Source: Edolisoma coerulescens (Eukaryota > Chordata > Aves > Passeriformes > Campephagidae). From it: a stretch of DNA of 64,000 nucleotides. Positions 62,016-64,000 of the stretch are shown here, one piece after another. The notes below the pieces were generated by a model. It ran no database searches, was not told where the DNA came from, and worked only from the letters and a program-made list of their open reading frames with translations. Positions within the stretch are counted from its first letter, which is position 1. Every line of letters begins with the position of its first letter. The stretch is taken from the NCBI GenBank assembly GCA_013397115.1, contig VWZW01001652.1, positions 987,343 to 1,051,342 of the forward strand. The letters run 5' to 3'. A program made the translations under genes and the position numbers.

Positions 62016-63825
62016 TTAGCAGCAGCATAAACATCTTCTAGGGAGTCAAAATAAAGTGATGGAAAGAAAGCCAGAAGGCAAAAAACCGAAGCAGTCAAAA
62101 TTACAGAATTAAAAAAAATTAAAAAAAAAAGAAGAGCTGGTTGTATCTGAAATCCTGTAATTTTGAAATTTAAATGCAATGAGACTTTATATGTTTGTGT
62201 AAAATTTATGATGTATCTTACCCTTCTGTCTTGAGGCAGGGAGAAATGCCATATTAAGCTGCTCATTGTTAGCCGCAATTAATTATAAAGCAATATCTGG
62301 AAACAATCAGAATGTGGAACACATTTCTTGCTAACACAAAAAAAAAGAAAATAACACAAAGAAATGGAACAAAGGAGAAATAGAGCTATTACGCAGTTAT
62401 GAACAGACTGAATTTTCTGTATTGAAAGATCCATGATTGTTTCTTGTTTTACAGGATATAAATTTTAAGAGAAGCATGGATAATGTCCCCCTAACCCCCT
62501 TGCATTCCATCATAGATTGCAACTATCTTTGGATATTAGTCAGCCACTGTTAATTCCCATGTGAACTCAGAAAATGCAGATTAATTTGATACTGTATTAA
62601 TAAACTATCCGGGAGTGGTTACAGAGAAACAGAAAGCTGCTCGATAGGAGGTACTGGAGTCTGAAACTCCAGTCCCCAAACTTCTGGTTATATCTTAGTC
62701 CTCTTGCATCCTCTTAAAGTGAAAACAAAGTTGTACATGTTACATACTTGCCAGTATTGTAAATCTTGCTGCAAAGATTTATGAAGTTAATTTGGTTAGT
62801 TGGTATTGTGATGTAATCAAACAGGAAAAATTATTATATCTTTTGTCAACTAGATTTTTCTGTCTTTTGAAATTATAATTCAGGATGATTGAGGAATTGA
62901 AAAATTACAGTATTTGGTGGGCACAAATGTTTAAAACTCTTCACAACCATGAAAGTAGTGACCTGCAGCAGTTGGCTGGCTAATCTGGGCACTTGTAGCC
63001 AGACATTAAAATTCTTCCTCTTTTCTTTACCTAAGCAAAATAAGTTTTTGATAGCTAGCAGTACATCTTTTTGACTCACTGTGATCAGTCTAAACTTTTT
63101 GTAGATCCCTTTTGAAAAACACTGGGATAGATTTTAACAAAATAACTCTAAATTAGGCTTTCACAAGGAAATTTTTATTAGTTGTTTATCTTAGACTTAT
63201 GAAATGTACTGCATCTGATATGTTTCAAAAGTGATATGACAAAATGAGATTAAAAAAATAGAATAAATTTTAAAAATTCAATACATTGTAAATGGAACAA
63301 TGGATAATTGAACAAAATAGAGTAAGAAAGACTACAACAATCAAAAATTTAATAATTATGTAGTATAATGGAAAGGAAGAAGGCAAATCTCAAGGCAGAT
63401 AGCAGGATAATGGGATACTGAGAGTAAGAGATTAAATAAATATGGCTTACTGAGCGTGACTTCAGATGCTGAGTATTGCAGTAAGTATAATTTTAATGTA
63501 TGTTTTATTGAAGTGTTTTTCAAATGCTCTTAACAGACATTTGCCTTTGTAATTTACACTGGGTTTCAGTGGGATCCACATTCAGCCCTTCCTGAGCACT
63601 TGTAAAAATTCCTCACATCCTGTCTGGCTATGCCAGGGCATATTAAAATATTAAAATACATAAAAATCATTGCAGTAGCGAGAAATATTGTTGTCCAGGG
63701 AAAGACATCCTGATTCTGGCGTGTGTTCTGTAACTGAAATGACACGGACTTTGTAAGCGGCTACAATGAAAAATGCCACACCCAGGTATCCACAGTGAAG
63801 CGCCCTTGTCCCTTTGTTAGAAGCA
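62016..63825. other. Intergenic DNA, no gene recognised
   Basis: AT-rich, with A runs near 62109-62130 and 62338-62345. No repeat family or exon recognised. Confidence 0.5.
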
Positions 63826-63829
63826 GCAT

Positions 63830-64000
63830 GCTGTGTTTTCAGGGGCAGGATCGTGCCTTGGAACGGCGGATAGAATTCCCGATCCAGTCTCCCTACGTGT
63901 GCTGCCCAGGCGCGGCCACGCGGGGGCAGCCTGAGACCGCTGATGGACTCGGCCTCCGGCGGTTCGAGCGTCTCGGCTTTCCCCTCGGTGTGACAGTGCA
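63830..64000. promoter_or_regulatory. CpG-rich right edge, possible start of a CpG island
   Basis: CpG frequency rises sharply over the last ~170 bp (GGAACGGCGGATAG, CAGGCGCGGCCACGCGGGGG, GGCCTCCGGCGGTTCGAGCG) after ~6 kb of mostly CpG-poor DNA. A short plus-strand frame beginning ATGGACTCG lies inside it, but I cannot match it to a protein. It is cut by the window edge. Confidence 0.4.

Noticed and set aside
63952..64000. Short frame starting ATGGACTCG at the right edge
   Set aside because: It reaches a stop within 17 codons unless spliced, cannot be matched to a known protein, and the window ends there.
1..64000. CRISPR arrays, operons, phage or other prokaryote-type systems
   Set aside because: The window is avian nuclear DNA. 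There are no regularly spaced direct repeats, and the only repeated units are CR1, LTRs, simple repeats and the assembly duplication. I found no undescribed system.

Overview
The window looks like nuclear DNA of a bird, probably a neoavian species. The dominant dispersed repeats are CR1 LINE fragments with the typical avian 3' end (CR1-sense strand ...CTTCCAACCT-GATGATTCTGTGATTCT). Two solo LTRs belong to a family I recognise as common in neoavian genomes. The two protein-coding genes I can support, LYRM7 and HINT1, are spliced and lie head to head, as they do in human 5q31. HINT1 is Z-linked in birds, and this copy has an intact histidine triad, so the window most likely comes from the Z chromosome.

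Layout. 1-35.4 kb: gene-poor DNA with no supportable exon. It holds CR1 pieces at 0.69-2.5, 4.4, 12.5, 21.5 and 31.0 kb, a solo LTR nested inside the first CR1 (1345-2357), and a second LTR of the same type in the opposite orientation (25.85-26.89 kb). 35.4-43.8 kb: LYRM7 on the minus strand, five coding exons, 106 codons, starting in a compact CpG island (about 43.74-43.94 kb). 43.9-49.6 kb: intergenic DNA made mostly of CR1 plus an exact 1866-bp tandem duplication whose copies are separated by a single N, so probably an assembly artefact. 49.6-53.8 kb: HINT1 on the plus strand, three coding exons, 126 codons, with its own CpG-island promoter carrying two CCAAT boxes and a GC box. 53.8-64 kb: no gene recognised; three more CR1 elements, including a 1.9-kb degraded one that reaches into the reverse-transcriptase region. 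The last ~170 bp are CpG-rich and may be the edge of another promoter island.

The two genes are not known to share a pathway. LYRM7 is a mitochondrial matrix chaperone that inserts the Rieske iron-sulfur protein into respiratory complex III. HINT1 is a purine-nucleoside phosphoramidase. Both promoters look like housekeeping CpG-island promoters. The LYRM7 promoter has paired ETS/GABP-type sites, typical of nuclear genes for mitochondrial proteins.

I found no sign of an undescribed biological system. The most useful second looks are the non-canonical GC-AG first intron of LYRM7, the duplicated block and N-bounded fragments (assembly scars), the LTR-in-CR1 nesting with a recognisable target-site duplication, and the CpG-rich right edge.
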